A stretch of 64,000 nt of DNA from Burkholderia diffusa (GCF_001718315.1 NZ_CP013362.1:2046001-2110000), one strand, 5' to 3'; positions 41,767 to 54,674 are shown, counted from the first letter of the stretch. Notes: generated from the sequence alone by a model not told the origin. Program-made: numbers and translations.

Positions 41767-43062
41767 TTACTGGCTGAAGAGGCGGCGCGTGACCGGCGAA
41801 CCGGCCGGGATACCCGCTTCCTCGAGCTTCGCGTACAGCTTCATCAGTTGCTGGTCGATCGCCACCAGCGTCGATTCCGGCAGCGGCCGGCGCGAATCGT
41901 CGACGACCCGTGCACCGATCCGCTCGGACAGCGACTTCGCGTAATCGCACATCAGCCGGAACGGCAGGATGTCCTCTTCCGCAACCGGCACGTCGAGCAC
42001 CAGCGTGATCATGTTGCCGCCCTTGTAGGTCAGATCGTCGCGCAGGAAGTTCGTGTCGCCGAACTGCAGCATGAACACGGGATTCTGCTTCGCGTCGAGC
42101 TTCACGAAGCGCGTGCCGTCGCGCGACAGCAGCAAGCCATCCTGCGATGCGACGGCCTGCACGTAGTTCGCCGACCACGGCGCGCCGTCCGACATCACGT
42201 TGATCGACAGCTGCGCATCGCATTGCGCGGCAAAGCCGTCGAGTTCGCGCGCCATCGCGACCGTTTCCATCATGTCCGGGAATTCCGGCGCGCCGTCGAT
42301 CGCGTCCGCAAACTGCTGCACGCCCGTCACGAATTCGGAGAATTCGAGTTCGTTCAGCGCGCCGCTACGGTTGGCCAGCTGGGCGGCCGCGCGCAGTTCT
42401 TCATAGCGCACGCCGTTCTGCAGCAACTCCCACTGGCCGCCTTCCGGCTTGCCCTCGATATGCACGGGCTTGCTGCCCGCGCGGCGCAGTCGTTGCGCGA
42501 CCGGCAGGATCTTGTCGCCCGGCAGCGGCGCGCCGAGGCGAATCGGCACGATACAGTCGATCCGGCGGTCGACGATCGCGGGCGGCGCCGACGAAATCGT
42601 CGTCGCGGCCGGCATCACGGGTTCGGCCGGTTCGTTCGATGCATCGGCGGCAGGTGCTTCCTGTGCGGCGGCGACCGCACCATCGTCGACAGCCTGCTCG
42701 GCCGGCTCGGTCGATGCCGACGGCGCGTCGCCGCCGGTGGCTTCGGCTTGCAGGTCGGCCGGCGTGTCGGCCGGTGCCACACCGCCGAAGGTCGGCTCGA
42801 CGCGCGCGGCTTCGGCCGCTGCGCTCGCGACCGCAGCGGCCGATGCCGGCGCCGCGGGTTCGCGGCGCACGGGCTGGCGCACCGGCTCGATGAACGGCAG
42901 CTCTTCGTCGCGCTCGGGGCGATTCATCGCCTCGGCCGTTTCTTCCGGCATCGGGCGCGGCATCCTGCGCCGCACCTTCGCGCCCTGCCATGCGTTGTAG
43001 ACCACGACGCCGCCCACCACGACGGCGCCCGCGCCGATCAATCCGAGTGTCAACTCGTCCAT
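41767..43062 (-). CDS. zipA: Cell division protein ZipA
   Basis: ZipA anchors FtsZ filaments to the inner membrane. The 431 residues have an N-terminal membrane helix (LTLGLIGAGAVVVGGVVVY), a long Ala/Pro/Glu-rich linker (about 35-185), and a C-terminal FtsZ-binding domain recognisable by GAPLPGDKILPVAQRLRR near its start and MITLVLDVPVAEEDILPFRL. ZipA proteins diverge strongly outside Gammaproteobacteria, so the name rests on architecture and on its position between smc and ligA, which is conserved in related genomes. Confidence 0.9.
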   Translation of the reverse strand: MDELTLGLIGAGAVVVGGVVVYNAWQGAKVRRRMPRPMPEETAEAMNRPERDEELPFIEPVRQPVRREPAAPASAAAVASAAAEAARVEPTFGGVAPADTPADLQAEATGGDAPSASTEPAEQAVDDGAVAAAQEAPAADASNEPAEPVMPAATTISSAPPAIVDRRIDCIVPIRLGAPLPGDKILPVAQRLRRAGSKPVHIEGKPEGGQWELLQNGVRYEELRAAAQLANRSGALNELEFSEFVTGVQQFADAIDGAPEFPDMMETVAMARELDGFAAQCDAQLSINVMSDGAPWSANYVQAVASQDGLLLSRDGTRFVKLDAKQNPVFMLQFGDTNFLRDDLTYKGGNMITLVLDVPVAEEDILPFRLMCDYAKSLSERIGARVVDDSRRPLPESTLVAIDQQLMKLYAKLEEAGIPAGSPVTRRLFSQ

Positions 43063-43147
43063 GCACGCTCCATCAGCAATTCTTGTACGTCGGACCTGCG
43101 AACGGGCGCCCATGCGCCACGCGAACGCAGTCCGGTTTCGTCAAACG

Positions 43148-46100
43148 TCAATTCTGGGCAAAACCAGCGGCGGTTTCCATGTCCACCGCGACGATCCGCG
43201 ACACGCCCTGCTCCTGCATCGTTACGCCGATCAGCTGCTGCGCCATCTCCATCGCGATCTTGTTGTGCGAGATGAAGAGGAACTGCGTCTTGTCGGACAT
43301 CGCGCGCACGAGATTCGCGAAACGCTCGGTGTTCGCGTCGTCGAGCGGCGCGTCGACCTCGTCGAGCAGACAGAACGGCGCCGGGTTCAGCTGGAACATC
43401 GCGAACACCAGCGCGGTGGCGGTCAGCGCCTTTTCGCCGCCCGACAGCAGGTGGATGGTCGCGTTCTTCTTGCCCGGCGGCTGCGCCATCACCTGCACGC
43501 CCGCATCGAGGATCTCGTCGCCCGTCATGATCAGCTTTGCCTGGCCGCCGCCGAACAGGCGCGGGAACAGGTCGCTGAAGTGACGGTTGACCTCGTCGAA
43601 GGTGCCCTGCAGCAGCGTGCGGGTTTCCTGGTCGATCTTGTGGATCGCATCCTCGAGCGTCGTGATCGCGTCGGTCAGGTCGGCCGACTGCGCATCGAGG
43701 AACACCTTGCGCTCGCTCGCGGCCTTCAGCTCGTCGAGCGCGGCCATGTTGACCGGGCCCAGTGCGTTGATCGCGTTGTTCAGGCGCGTGACCTCGCCCT
43801 GCAGGTACGACGGCTTCAGGTCCGGCGTGAGCTTTTCGCGCAGCGCTTGCTCGTCGACCTCGGCCGCCGTGAGCTGCTCGGCGAACTGCTCGACGGCCAG
43901 ACGCGCGGCCTGCTCCTTCAACTGCAGCTCGGTGATGCGGTCGCGCAGCGGCTGCAGCGAACGCTCGGCGACGAGACGCTGCTCGTCCGATGCGCGCAGC
44001 TTCGCGGTCAGGTCGTCGAGTTCGATCCGCGCGGCCTGTAGCGCTTCTTCCTTCACCGCGCGAATTTCGAGCGCGTCCTGCAGGCCCGTGTGCGCGGTCT
44101 GCTCGTTGATCGTTTCGAGTTCGGCGCGCGCGTCTTCCAGCGACGCGGCGACGCGCTCGCTCTGCTCGTGCGCGACCTGGATGCTGCGCTTGAGCTCGTC
44201 GATCCGCGTGACCGCGTTGCGCGCGGCGAAGCGTGCGTCGTTCGCGCCGCGCTCGAGGTCGCGTGCTTCCTGGCGCGCCTGCGTCAGCGATTCGTCGAGC
44301 GCCTCGAATGCGAGCTGGTTGTCCTCGAAACGCGCCTGCAGCTCCGCGAGCTCGCCGTCGAAACGCTCGAAGTTCGCTTCCGATTCCGCGCGCAGCGCGC
44401 GCTGCTCGTCGATCTGCGCGCCGATTTCCTCCAGCTCCTCGCGAATCTGCGTGCTGCGCTGCGTGTAGCGCTCATGCGCCTGCGCGAGCTTGAGCACGTC
44501 CATCTGCAGTGCGTGCACGCGCTGCGTCGCGCGTTCGGCCTGCGCGCGCACGTCGCCGAGCGCCTGCGCGGCCTGCGTGTGCGCCGCCTCCGCGCGCACG
44601 GCGGCGGTGCGCGCCTCGTCGGCGAGCAGCGCCTGCGCGCGCACCTGGCGCGTCAGATTCTCGATTTCCTGCTGACGGGCCAGCATCCCCGCCTGCTCCG
44701 AGTCGGCCGCGTACAGCTGCACGCCGACACGCGTGACGATGTGGCCGGCCTTGACGACGAACGCGCCGCCGGCCGGCAGTTGCGCGCGTGTCGCGAGCGC
44801 CTGCGCGACGTCGTCGGCGACGTACACGTTGCCGAGCCAGTCGTTCAGCACCGCACGGATGCCCGCATCGTCGATGCGCACGAGCGACAGCACCGGGCGC
44901 AGCCCGGCCGCGGCCGCCGGCGGCTCGCCGGCTGCAGGCGGCGCGTAGAACGCGAGCTTCGCGGGCGGCGCGTCGGTCGCGAATGCCTTCACCCAGTCGA
45001 GATTCGACACTTCGAGCGCCGCGAGGCGCTCGCGCAGCACGGCCTCGAGCGCGGCTTCCCAGCCAGCCTCGACGTGCAACTTCTTCCACAGACGCGGCAG
45101 CGCGCCGAGCTCGTGCTTGTCGAGCCACGGCTGGATCTTGCCTTCGGTCTGCACGTTCTCCTGCAGTTGCCTGAGCGCGGCGAGCCGCGCCTCGAGCTGG
45201 TGGATCTGCGCGCTTTCGGCCTGCACGCGCTCCTGCGCGGCACGGCGCTCGCCGTCGAGGCGCGGCAGCGCTTCCTGCGCATCGGCAAGGCGTGCCTGGG
45301 CTTCGGCGAGGATCTCTTCCTGCTCGGCGAGCTGCATGCGCAACTCCTCGAGCTGCGCTTCGTCCGGTGCGTCGAGCCCGCCCGCCTCGGACTTCAGGCG
45401 TTCATGGCGCTGCTGAAGCTGCTGGAGCTGCTGGTCGGCATTGCGCTGGTGCGCGGCCTCCAGCTTCAGCGACTGTTCGGTCTGCGCGATCCGCGCGCGT
45501 TCGTCGTTGAGCTGCGCCTGCGCATCGCGCCATTTCGCCTCGAGCGCCGGCAGTGCGTCGTGCTTCGCGGCCGCGTTGTCCTCGGCGAGCGCGGCCTTCT
45601 CGTCGGCCATCGCCCGCGCCTCTTCGGCTTCCTCGAGCTCGTCCTGCGCCTTCTCGGCCTGCGCGCGCCATTGCTCGCGCTGCGCGTTCAGCGCGGCGAT
45701 CTGCGCCTGCACGCGGTTGCGCGATTCGACGATGAACTTGATCTCGGCCTCGAGGCGGCTCACTTCGGCGTTCGCCTCGTAGAGCGCGCCCTGCGCGCCC
45801 TGCATCGCGTCGCTCGCCGAATAGTGCGCGACCCGTAGCGTCTCGAGCTGCGACTCGACCTCGCGCAACTTCGCCGTCTGCGCCTCCAGGTCGATCTGCG
45901 CCTGCTCGATCGCGCGCTGCTGCTTCTGCTGCTCGCCCGCGGCCTCGTTCTTGCGCAGCAGCCACAACAGGCGCTGCTTCTCCTCGCCGTCGGCGACGAG
46001 TTCCTTGTATTTGGTCGCGACGACGGCCTGCGCCTCCAGCTTCTCGAGATTCGCACCGAGCTCGCGGACGATGTCCTCGACGCGCGTCAGGTTCTCGCGC

Positions 46101-46660
46101 GTGTCGTGCAGGCGGTTCTCGGTCTCGCGGCGGCGTTCCTTGTACTTCGACACACCCGCGGCTTCCTCGAGGAACACGCGCAGCTCTTCCGGCTTCGCCT
46201 CGATGATCCGCGCGATCATGCCCTGGCCGATGATCGCGTACGCGCGGGGCCCGAGGCCCGTGCCGAGGAAGATGTCCTGGATGTCGCGGCGGCGCGCCGG
46301 CAGGTTGTTGATGTAGTAGCTCGACGTGCCGTCGCGCGTCAGCACGCGCTTCACGGCGATCTCGCCGTACTGGCCCCACTGCCCGGCCGCGCGGCCGTCG
46401 GAGTTGTCGAAGATCAGTTCGACGCTGGCCCGGCTGCCGGGCTTGCGGGCGGTCGAGCCGTTGAAGATGACGTCCTGCATCGACTCGCCGCGCAGCTCGG
46501 ACGCGCGCGACTCGCCGAGCACCCAGCGCACGGCATCGATGATGTTGGACTTGCCGCACCCGTTCGGGCCCACCACGCCGACAAGCTGGCCCGGAACCTG
46601 GAAATGCGTGGGATCGACGAAGGACTTGAAGCCAGCGAGTTTGATCGAGCTCAGACGCAC
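43148..46660 (-). CDS. smc: Chromosome segregation protein SMC
   Basis: SMC is the ATPase of the bacterial condensin. The 1170 residues show the N-terminal head with Walker A GPNGCGKS at 31-38, two long coiled coils separated by a hinge at about 510-650, and the C-terminal head with signature LLSGGEKALTATAL and Walker B CLLDEVDAPLDD. The start is GTG at 46660, giving the conserved RLSSIKLAGFKSF N-terminus. It lies 85 bases upstream of zipA on the same strand. No scpA/scpB genes are in the window. Confidence 0.97.
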   Translation of the reverse strand: MRLSSIKLAGFKSFVDPTHFQVPGQLVGVVGPNGCGKSNIIDAVRWVLGESRASELRGESMQDVIFNGSTARKPGSRASVELIFDNSDGRAAGQWGQYGEIAVKRVLTRDGTSSYYINNLPARRRDIQDIFLGTGLGPRAYAIIGQGMIARIIEAKPEELRVFLEEAAGVSKYKERRRETENRLHDTRENLTRVEDIVRELGANLEKLEAQAVVATKYKELVADGEEKQRLLWLLRKNEAAGEQQKQQRAIEQAQIDLEAQTAKLREVESQLETLRVAHYSASDAMQGAQGALYEANAEVSRLEAEIKFIVESRNRVQAQIAALNAQREQWRAQAEKAQDELEEAEEARAMADEKAALAEDNAAAKHDALPALEAKWRDAQAQLNDERARIAQTEQSLKLEAAHQRNADQQLQQLQQRHERLKSEAGGLDAPDEAQLEELRMQLAEQEEILAEAQARLADAQEALPRLDGERRAAQERVQAESAQIHQLEARLAALRQLQENVQTEGKIQPWLDKHELGALPRLWKKLHVEAGWEAALEAVLRERLAALEVSNLDWVKAFATDAPPAKLAFYAPPAAGEPPAAAAGLRPVLSLVRIDDAGIRAVLNDWLGNVYVADDVAQALATRAQLPAGGAFVVKAGHIVTRVGVQLYAADSEQAGMLARQQEIENLTRQVRAQALLADEARTAAVRAEAAHTQAAQALGDVRAQAERATQRVHALQMDVLKLAQAHERYTQRSTQIREELEEIGAQIDEQRALRAESEANFERFDGELAELQARFEDNQLAFEALDESLTQARQEARDLERGANDARFAARNAVTRIDELKRSIQVAHEQSERVAASLEDARAELETINEQTAHTGLQDALEIRAVKEEALQAARIELDDLTAKLRASDEQRLVAERSLQPLRDRITELQLKEQAARLAVEQFAEQLTAAEVDEQALREKLTPDLKPSYLQGEVTRLNNAINALGPVNMAALDELKAASERKVFLDAQSADLTDAITTLEDAIHKIDQETRTLLQGTFDEVNRHFSDLFPRLFGGGQAKLIMTGDEILDAGVQVMAQPPGKKNATIHLLSGGEKALTATALVFAMFQLNPAPFCLLDEVDAPLDDANTERFANLVRAMSDKTQFLFISHNKIAMEMAQQLIGVTMQEQGVSRIVAVDMETAAGFAQN

Positions 46661-46750
46661 GGCGGTATCGGATGTGAAGAAGGTGTGAAACGGACGGGGC
46701 GGCGACGCGCGGGGCCGGACGGCCCGTGCACGCGATGCGCCCCGGAATTC

Positions 46751-46787
46751 AAAAGCGGGGCCGCGCGCATCCAGCGTTGGGCCCCGC
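46751..46787 (-). terminator. Terminator of the second EamA permease gene
   Basis: A perfect 8-bp stem (46755-46762 with 46780-46787) has a 17-base loop. On the minus strand TTTT follows. It lies 13 bases past the permease stop and insulates smc. Confidence 0.6.
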
Positions 46788-46799
46788 AAACGGCTTCCA

Positions 46800-47741
46800 T
46801 CATACCATCGCGCGCGCGCCGTCCCGCCCGTCGCCGGGTTTGCCCGATGCCGGCGCGGCGCGATGGACGCGGCTCGACAGCAGCGTCGCCAGCACGATGC
46901 ACGCGCCGCCCGCCCACTCGCGCGCGCTCGGCAGTTCGTTCGCGAACACCCACGCGGACAGCGCGGTGATCACGATCTCGAACAGCATGATGATCGACGC
47001 GCGGTTCGCCGGCACGCGCGCAAGGCCATATTGCACGAGCAGATTGTTCGCCGCCATCGTCACGCCGATTGCGGCGACGATCATCGCGGCGATGCCGAGC
47101 TGGCCGCCCGCCGGTGCGGCCGGCAGCCCCTCGAACAGCGATGCGATCGCGCCGAACGCCGCCGCGCCGCCGAACAGCGTCGCGGTGCGCATCTCGGCGC
47201 GCATCTCCGGCAGCTCGCGGCTCGCCTTGATCACGAGCACGTTGCTCATCGCGAAACTCAGGCCGGCCGCGAGCCCGGCCCATTCTGCCGCGTTGGCCGG
47301 CAGCGGCATGCCGAGGTTCGGCGACCACAGCATCAGCATCGCACCGCCGATCGACAGCGCCGCGAGCCCCGCGCCGGCCCAGGTCAGCCGCTCGCGCAGC
47401 AGGAAATGCGCGTAGATCGCGGTCCATGCGGGCGTCAGATAGAACAGCAGCATCACGCGCAGCACTTCGCCGTGGATCGTCCCCCACACGAAGCCGAGGT
47501 TCGTCACGCCCGCCGTGATCGCGATGCCCGGCAGCACCCAGTGCCAGCGCAGCGTGTCGATCGTGCGGTGCCGCACGATCACCACGAACAGGAAAGCGAC
47601 CGCGCTCGTCAGCGCGCTCGCCAGCGTGCCGGTGAGCCCGAGCGACGCGAGAATCCGCAGCGGATACCAGATCAGGCCCCATACCGACGCGCCGATCAGG
47701 ATGGCCAGCGTCGGCAGGCTGCCGCGTACCGCGTTATTCAT
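46800..47741 (-). CDS. EamA/DMT-superfamily permease
   Basis: The 313-residue product has about ten hydrophobic helices in two halves. The N-terminal helix is LAILIGASVWGLIWYPLRIL and the second EamA half contains NNLLVQYGLARVPANRAS followed by IMLFEIVITALSAWVF, typical of RhaT/YdcZ-like drug/metabolite transporters. The substrate is unknown. It diverges from dapC and ends in its own terminator, so it is probably monocistronic. It is only distantly similar to the permease at 9636-10625. Confidence 0.88.
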   Translation of the reverse strand: MNNAVRGSLPTLAILIGASVWGLIWYPLRILASLGLTGTLASALTSAVAFLFVVIVRHRTIDTLRWHWVLPGIAITAGVTNLGFVWGTIHGEVLRVMLLFYLTPAWTAIYAHFLLRERLTWAGAGLAALSIGGAMLMLWSPNLGMPLPANAAEWAGLAAGLSFAMSNVLVIKASRELPEMRAEMRTATLFGGAAAFGAIASLFEGLPAAPAGGQLGIAAMIVAAIGVTMAANNLLVQYGLARVPANRASIIMLFEIVITALSAWVFANELPSAREWAGGACIVLATLLSSRVHRAAPASGKPGDGRDGARAMV

Positions 47742-47811
47742 TTGGTTCGATACCCTTTATTCGACCGCCCCGGCCGCCGTTCCGGCGGGCCGTGACCGCA
47801 TTGCGTCACGC

Positions 47812-47817
47812 TATAAT
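47812..47817 (+). promoter_or_regulatory. -10 box upstream of dapC
   Basis: A perfect TATAAT lies 84 bases before the dapC ATG. The expected -35 position holds a poor GCCGTG. Confidence 0.5.
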
Positions 47818-47900
47818 CGTCCGCTGCGACCCGCGCGCCATTGGCGTCCGCTCGCAGCCGTGCGGCACCCGCGCCGCCCCTTTCGCTCCAACCGGCCGCG

Positions 47901-49133
47901 ATGGCCGCTTCGCCCGTGAACCCTCGACTCGACTCGCTCCAGCCCTATCCCTTCGAAAAGCTGCGCGCCCTGTTCAAGGACGTGACGCCCTCCGCCGGCC
48001 TGAAACCGATCAGCTTCGGCATCGGCGAGCCCAAGCACCCGACCCCGGCGCTGATCCGCGATGCCGTGGTGGCTTCGCTCGACGGCCTCGCGTCGTACCC
48101 GGCCACGGCCGGCTCGGACGCGCTGCGCACGTCGATCGCACACTGGCTGGAACGCCGCTATGGGCTGCCGGCGATCGACCCGGCCACCGAGGTGTTGCCC
48201 GTGTCGGGGTCGCGCGAGGCGCTGTTCTCGCTCGCGCAGACGGTGATCGATGCACGCCCGAGCGCGGACGGCAAGAAGGCGATCGTACTCTGTCCGAATC
48301 CGTTCTATCAAATTTACGAAGGCGCGGCGCTTCTGGCCGGTGCCGAACCCTATTTTGCGAACAGCGACCCGGCGCGCAACTTCGCGTGCGACTACGCGGC
48401 CGTGCCCGATGAAGTCTGGGCGCGCACCCAACTGCTGTACGTGTGCTCGCCGGGCAACCCGACGGGTGCCGTGCTGACGCTCGACGACTGGCGCGAGCTG
48501 TTCGTGCTGTCCGACCGCCACGGTTTCGTGATCGCGTCCGACGAGTGTTATTCCGAGATCTATTTCGACGAAGCGGCACCGCCGCTCGGCGGCCTCGAGG
48601 CCGCGCACCGCCTCGGCCGCGGCTGCGAGCGGCTCGTGATGCTGTCGAGCCTGTCGAAACGCTCGAACGTGCCGGGCATGCGCTCGGGCTTCGTCGCCGG
48701 CGACGCCGCGCTGCTGAAGAAATTCCTGCTGTACCGCACGTACCACGGCGCCGCGCTGTCGCCGGTCTGGCAGCAAGCGAGCATCGCCGCGTGGAACGAC
48801 GAAGCACACGTGCGCGAGAATCGCGCGCAGTACCTGCAGAAGTTCAGCACGGTCACGCCAATGCTGGCCGACGTGATCGACGTGAAGCTGCCCGATGCCG
48901 CGTTCTACCTGTGGGCCAATGTCGCGCGCACCGGCCTGTCGGACACCGAGTTCGCCCGCCGCCTGTACGCCGACTATAATGTGACGGTTCTGCCCGGCTC
49001 GTATCTGGCGCGCGATGCGCACGGCACGAATCCGGGCCGCGATTTCATCCGGATCGCGCTCGTCGCGGGCACCCCCGAATGCGTCGAGGGCGCGCAACGC
49101 ATCGTCGATTTCTGCCGGGCTCTCGCGCGGTAA
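47901..49133 (+). CDS. dapC: Succinyldiaminopimelate transaminase
   Basis: This PLP-dependent class-I aminotransferase makes N-succinyl-LL-diaminopimelate in the lysine/meso-DAP pathway. The 410 residues show GIGEPKHPTPALIRDA near the N-terminus, CSPGNPTGAV, the cofactor lysine Lys253 in SLSKRSNVPGMRSGF and a conserved C-terminal arginine region (GRDFIRIALV). The start at 47901 follows an in-frame upstream stretch that lacks homology. Being first in dapC-dapD-dapE supports dapC over other aminotransferases. Confidence 0.96.
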   Translation: MAASPVNPRLDSLQPYPFEKLRALFKDVTPSAGLKPISFGIGEPKHPTPALIRDAVVASLDGLASYPATAGSDALRTSIAHWLERRYGLPAIDPATEVLPVSGSREALFSLAQTVIDARPSADGKKAIVLCPNPFYQIYEGAALLAGAEPYFANSDPARNFACDYAAVPDEVWARTQLLYVCSPGNPTGAVLTLDDWRELFVLSDRHGFVIASDECYSEIYFDEAAPPLGGLEAAHRLGRGCERLVMLSSLSKRSNVPGMRSGFVAGDAALLKKFLLYRTYHGAALSPVWQQASIAAWNDEAHVRENRAQYLQKFSTVTPMLADVIDVKLPDAAFYLWANVARTGLSDTEFARRLYADYNVTVLPGSYLARDAHGTNPGRDFIRIALVAGTPECVEGAQRIVDFCRALAR

Positions 49134-49178
49134 GTCGTCCATCCCGATCAATTCCATTCATCTCCTGCGAAAACGAAC

Positions 49179-51602
<2,424 letters not shown>

Positions 51603-51612
51603 CGGAGCCTGC

Positions 51613-52521
51613 ATGACGACACCTTTTGCAACTGTTCGCGACCTGCTGCGCTATGCGGTCACGCGCTTCTCGAAGGCGAAGCTCGCGTTCGGGCACGGCT
51701 CGGACAACGCGTACGACGAAGCCGCCTACCTCGTGCTGCACACGCTCGACCTGCCGCTCGACACGCTCGAGCCGTTCCTCGACGCTCGCCTGCTGCCCGA
51801 CGAGATCGCGGCCGTGCTCGCGGTGATCGAACGACGCGCGACCGATCGCGTGCCGGCCGCATATCTCACACATGAAGCGTGGATGCACGGCCATCGCTTC
51901 TACGTCGACGAGCGCGTGATCGTGCCGCGCTCGTTCATCGGCGAACTGCTCGACGACGGGCTGCAGCCGTATGTCGCCGATCCCGAGCAGGTCGGCGCGG
52001 TGCTCGAACTGTGCACCGGATCCGGCTGCCTCGCGATTCTCGCGGCCAGCGCGTTCCCGAATGCCGAAATCGACGCGGTCGACCTGTCCGAGAAGGCACT
52101 CGAAGTTGCCGGCATCAACGTGCATGACTACGGCCTCGACGATCGCATCGCACTGCATCACGGCGACCTCTACGCACCGCTGCCCGCGTTCCGCGCCGAG
52201 CCCGACACGCGCTACGACGTGATCCTGACGAACCCGCCGTACGTGAACGCAACGTCGATGGCGGCCCTCCCGCCCGAATACCGGCACGAGCCGGAGATGG
52301 CGCTCGCGGGCGGCGACGACGGGATGGACATCGTCCGACGCATCATCGCCGAAGCGCACAAGTGGCTGCACGACGACGGCGTGCTTGTCGTCGAGATCGG
52401 CAACGAGCGCGAGCACGTCGAAGCTGCGTTCGGCGGCCTCGAGCTCACATGGCTGCCCACCAGCGCGGGCGACGACGCCGTGTTCCTGATCCAGGCGTCG
52501 GACCTGCCGCGCAAGGCCTGA
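51613..52521 (+). CDS. prmB: 50S ribosomal protein L3 glutamine methyltransferase
   Basis: PrmB methylates a glutamine of ribosomal protein L3. The 302 residues have an N-terminal helical domain, the SAM-binding VLELCTGSGCLAILAA and the N5-glutamine signature TNPPYVNA (NPPY). The N-terminal part (AYDEAAYLVLHTLDLPL) and the position after dapE favour PrmB over PrmC. It ends the dap operon; cls starts 113 bases later. Confidence 0.95.
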   Translation: MTTPFATVRDLLRYAVTRFSKAKLAFGHGSDNAYDEAAYLVLHTLDLPLDTLEPFLDARLLPDEIAAVLAVIERRATDRVPAAYLTHEAWMHGHRFYVDERVIVPRSFIGELLDDGLQPYVADPEQVGAVLELCTGSGCLAILAASAFPNAEIDAVDLSEKALEVAGINVHDYGLDDRIALHHGDLYAPLPAFRAEPDTRYDVILTNPPYVNATSMAALPPEYRHEPEMALAGGDDGMDIVRRIIAEAHKWLHDDGVLVVEIGNEREHVEAAFGGLELTWLPTSAGDDAVFLIQASDLPRKA

Positions 52522-52634
52522 CGGCACGCCCTGACCGAACCGTGCGGTACGGCACACCGCTGTCCCGCACGGTTGGGTAAGATGCGCGTAAGCGGCCGTT
52601 GCGCCGTACGACTTCAGGAGTCCGTCACGCGCCC

Positions 52635-54074
52635 ATGACCCTCGACTGGCTACATCTCGGCACCCTGATCCTGGCCATCCACGTGCTCGGGATCATCGCG
52701 GCGTGTCACGCGATCATGAACACGCGCACGTCGCAAGGCGCGATCGCGTGGGCCGTGTCGCTCGCCGCGATGCCGTACCTGACGCTCGTTCCCTATCTGT
52801 TCCTCGGCCGCAGCAAGTTCTCCGGCTACGTCGACGCGCGGCGCCACGAGATGGAAGCGCTGCGCACGCACACGCCGCGCGCGCCGTGGCCCGATGCGGA
52901 CGCAACCGACGGGCCGGCTGCCGACGCGATCGGCCGGGCCGCCGTGCTCGCGCTCACTCGGCTGGGTGGAATGCCGTTCGTCGGTGGCAATGCGGTGCGC
53001 ACGCTCGTGAACGGCGATGCGACCTTCTCGGCAATCCTGTCGGCGATCGACGCCGCGCGCGATTACGTGGTCGTGCAGTTCTTCATCGTGCGCGACGACG
53101 CGCTGGGCCAGATGCTGCGCGACGCGCTGCTCGCCCGCGCGGCGGCCGGCGTGCGCTGCTACCTCCTGTACGACAGCATCGGCAGCTTCGACCTGCCGCG
53201 CAGCTACGTCGACACGCTGCGTCGCGGCGGCGTCGAGGTCCATCCGTTCGCGACCCACCGCAAGTTCGTCAACCGCTTCCAGCTCAACTTCCGCAACCAT
53301 CGCAAGATCGTCGTCGTCGACGGCAATCGCGCGTTCGTCGGCGGCCTCAACGTCGGCGTCGAATATCTCGGTGCTAACCGGCGCCTGTCGCCGTGGCGCG
53401 ACACCCATATCGAGATCCGCGGCCCGGTGGTGGCCAGCATTCAGTACGTGTTCGCCGAAGACTGGCACTGGGCCACGCAGACGCTGCCGCCACTCGCGGC
53501 GGCTCCGGAAGCGTTGCCCGACGATGCGATGCATTGCCTCGCCGTGCCGATGGGGCCTGCCGACAAACAGGAAACCGGCTCGCTGTTCTTCGTCGAGGCG
53601 ATCAACGCGGCGCGCGAACGAGTCTGGATCACGACGCCGTATCTCGTGCCCGACGAAGCGGTGATCGCCGCGCTGAAGCTCGCGGTGATGCGTGGCGTCG
53701 ACGTGCGCATCCTGATCCCGAGCCGGCGCGACCACTACGTCGTATTCGAGGCGTCGAAGCTTTATGCGCGCGATCTAGTCGACGCGGGCGTCAAGGTGTT
53801 CCGCTACCGGCCCGGCTTCCTGCATCAGAAGGTCGTGCTGATCGACCGCGTCGCCGCCGCGATCGGCAGCGCGAATCTCGACAACCGCTCGTTCCGGCTC
53901 AACTTCGAAATCATGGTGCTGACCGTCGATCGCACGTTTGCCGACGAGGTCGAGGCCATGCTCGACGCCGATTTCGCGCAGGCCTATGAAGTCGATGCGA
54001 ACGAGTATCGGCACTCGCCCGCGTGGCGGCGCATTGCGATGCACGTCGCGCGCCTGTTCGCGCCGATCCTGTAG
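52635..54074 (+). CDS. cls: Cardiolipin synthase
   Basis: A phospholipase-D-superfamily enzyme that makes cardiolipin from phosphatidylglycerol at the inner membrane. The 479 residues begin with two hydrophobic segments (about 5-28 and 35-56) and a PLDc_N region. Two HKD motifs follow: His222/Lys224/Asp229 in NHRKIVVVDG and His397/Lys399/Asp404 in LHQKVVLIDR, each with a downstream GG or GSAN block. Architecture matches ClsA. The ATG at 52635 is preceded by CAGGAG. Confidence 0.95.
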   Translation: MTLDWLHLGTLILAIHVLGIIAACHAIMNTRTSQGAIAWAVSLAAMPYLTLVPYLFLGRSKFSGYVDARRHEMEALRTHTPRAPWPDADATDGPAADAIGRAAVLALTRLGGMPFVGGNAVRTLVNGDATFSAILSAIDAARDYVVVQFFIVRDDALGQMLRDALLARAAAGVRCYLLYDSIGSFDLPRSYVDTLRRGGVEVHPFATHRKFVNRFQLNFRNHRKIVVVDGNRAFVGGLNVGVEYLGANRRLSPWRDTHIEIRGPVVASIQYVFAEDWHWATQTLPPLAAAPEALPDDAMHCLAVPMGPADKQETGSLFFVEAINAARERVWITTPYLVPDEAVIAALKLAVMRGVDVRILIPSRRDHYVVFEASKLYARDLVDAGVKVFRYRPGFLHQKVVLIDRVAAAIGSANLDNRSFRLNFEIMVLTVDRTFADEVEAMLDADFAQAYEVDANEYRHSPAWRRIAMHVARLFAPIL

Positions 54075-54194
54075 CAGCCGCGCGAGCGCCGGACGTGCGC
54101 CGCCCGGATGACGGCACACGCATCCACGGCGTTCGGCTCGGCGCCGCGACCGCTGCCCGCGCGGCCCGGACAGCCCGTCCGCCGCTTCAAGGCA

Positions 54195-54674
54195 CTACAA
54201 CAGCTTGTCGATATCCGCGGCGATTTCCTCAGGCTTCGTCGACGGCGCGTAGCGCTTGACGATCCGCCCGTCACGGTCGATCAGGAATTTCGTGAAATTC
54301 CACTTGATCGCCTTGAGGCCGAGAATGCCGGGCGCCTCGTCGGTCAGATAGCGGTACAACGGATGCGCGTGTTCGCCCTTCACATCGATCTTCGCGAACA
54401 TCGGGAACGTGACGCCGTAGTTGCGCTCGCAGAACGTGCCGATCTGCGTGGCGTCGCCCGGCTCCTGCTTGCCGAACTGGTTGCACGGAAAGCCGAGCAC
54501 GAAGAAACCGCGCGCCGCGTACTGGTCGTACAGCTTCTGCAGGCCCGCATACTGCGGCGTGAAACCGCACTCGCTCGCGGTATTGACGATCAGCAGCACC
54601 TTGCCGCGGTACGCATCGAGCGACGCCGGCTGACCGGCGAGCGTCTCGGCGCTGAACGAATACAGGGTGGACAT
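54195..54674 (-). CDS. Glutathione peroxidase family protein
   Basis: The 159-residue thioredoxin-fold protein has the peroxidatic Cys36 in [12 protein letters not shown], the family block [13 protein letters not shown] and the tryptophan-asparagine pair in WNFTKFLID. As a cysteine (not selenocysteine) member it may use thioredoxin rather than glutathione. The start has AAGGAG at good spacing. It is cytoplasmic (no signal peptide), convergent with cls and divergent from the ABC-F gene. Confidence 0.95.
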   Translation of the reverse strand: MSTLYSFSAETLAGQPASLDAYRGKVLLIVNTASECGFTPQYAGLQKLYDQYAARGFFVLGFPCNQFGKQEPGDATQIGTFCERNYGVTFPMFAKIDVKGEHAHPLYRYLTDEAPGILGLKAIKWNFTKFLIDRDGRIVKRYAPSTKPEEIAADIDKLL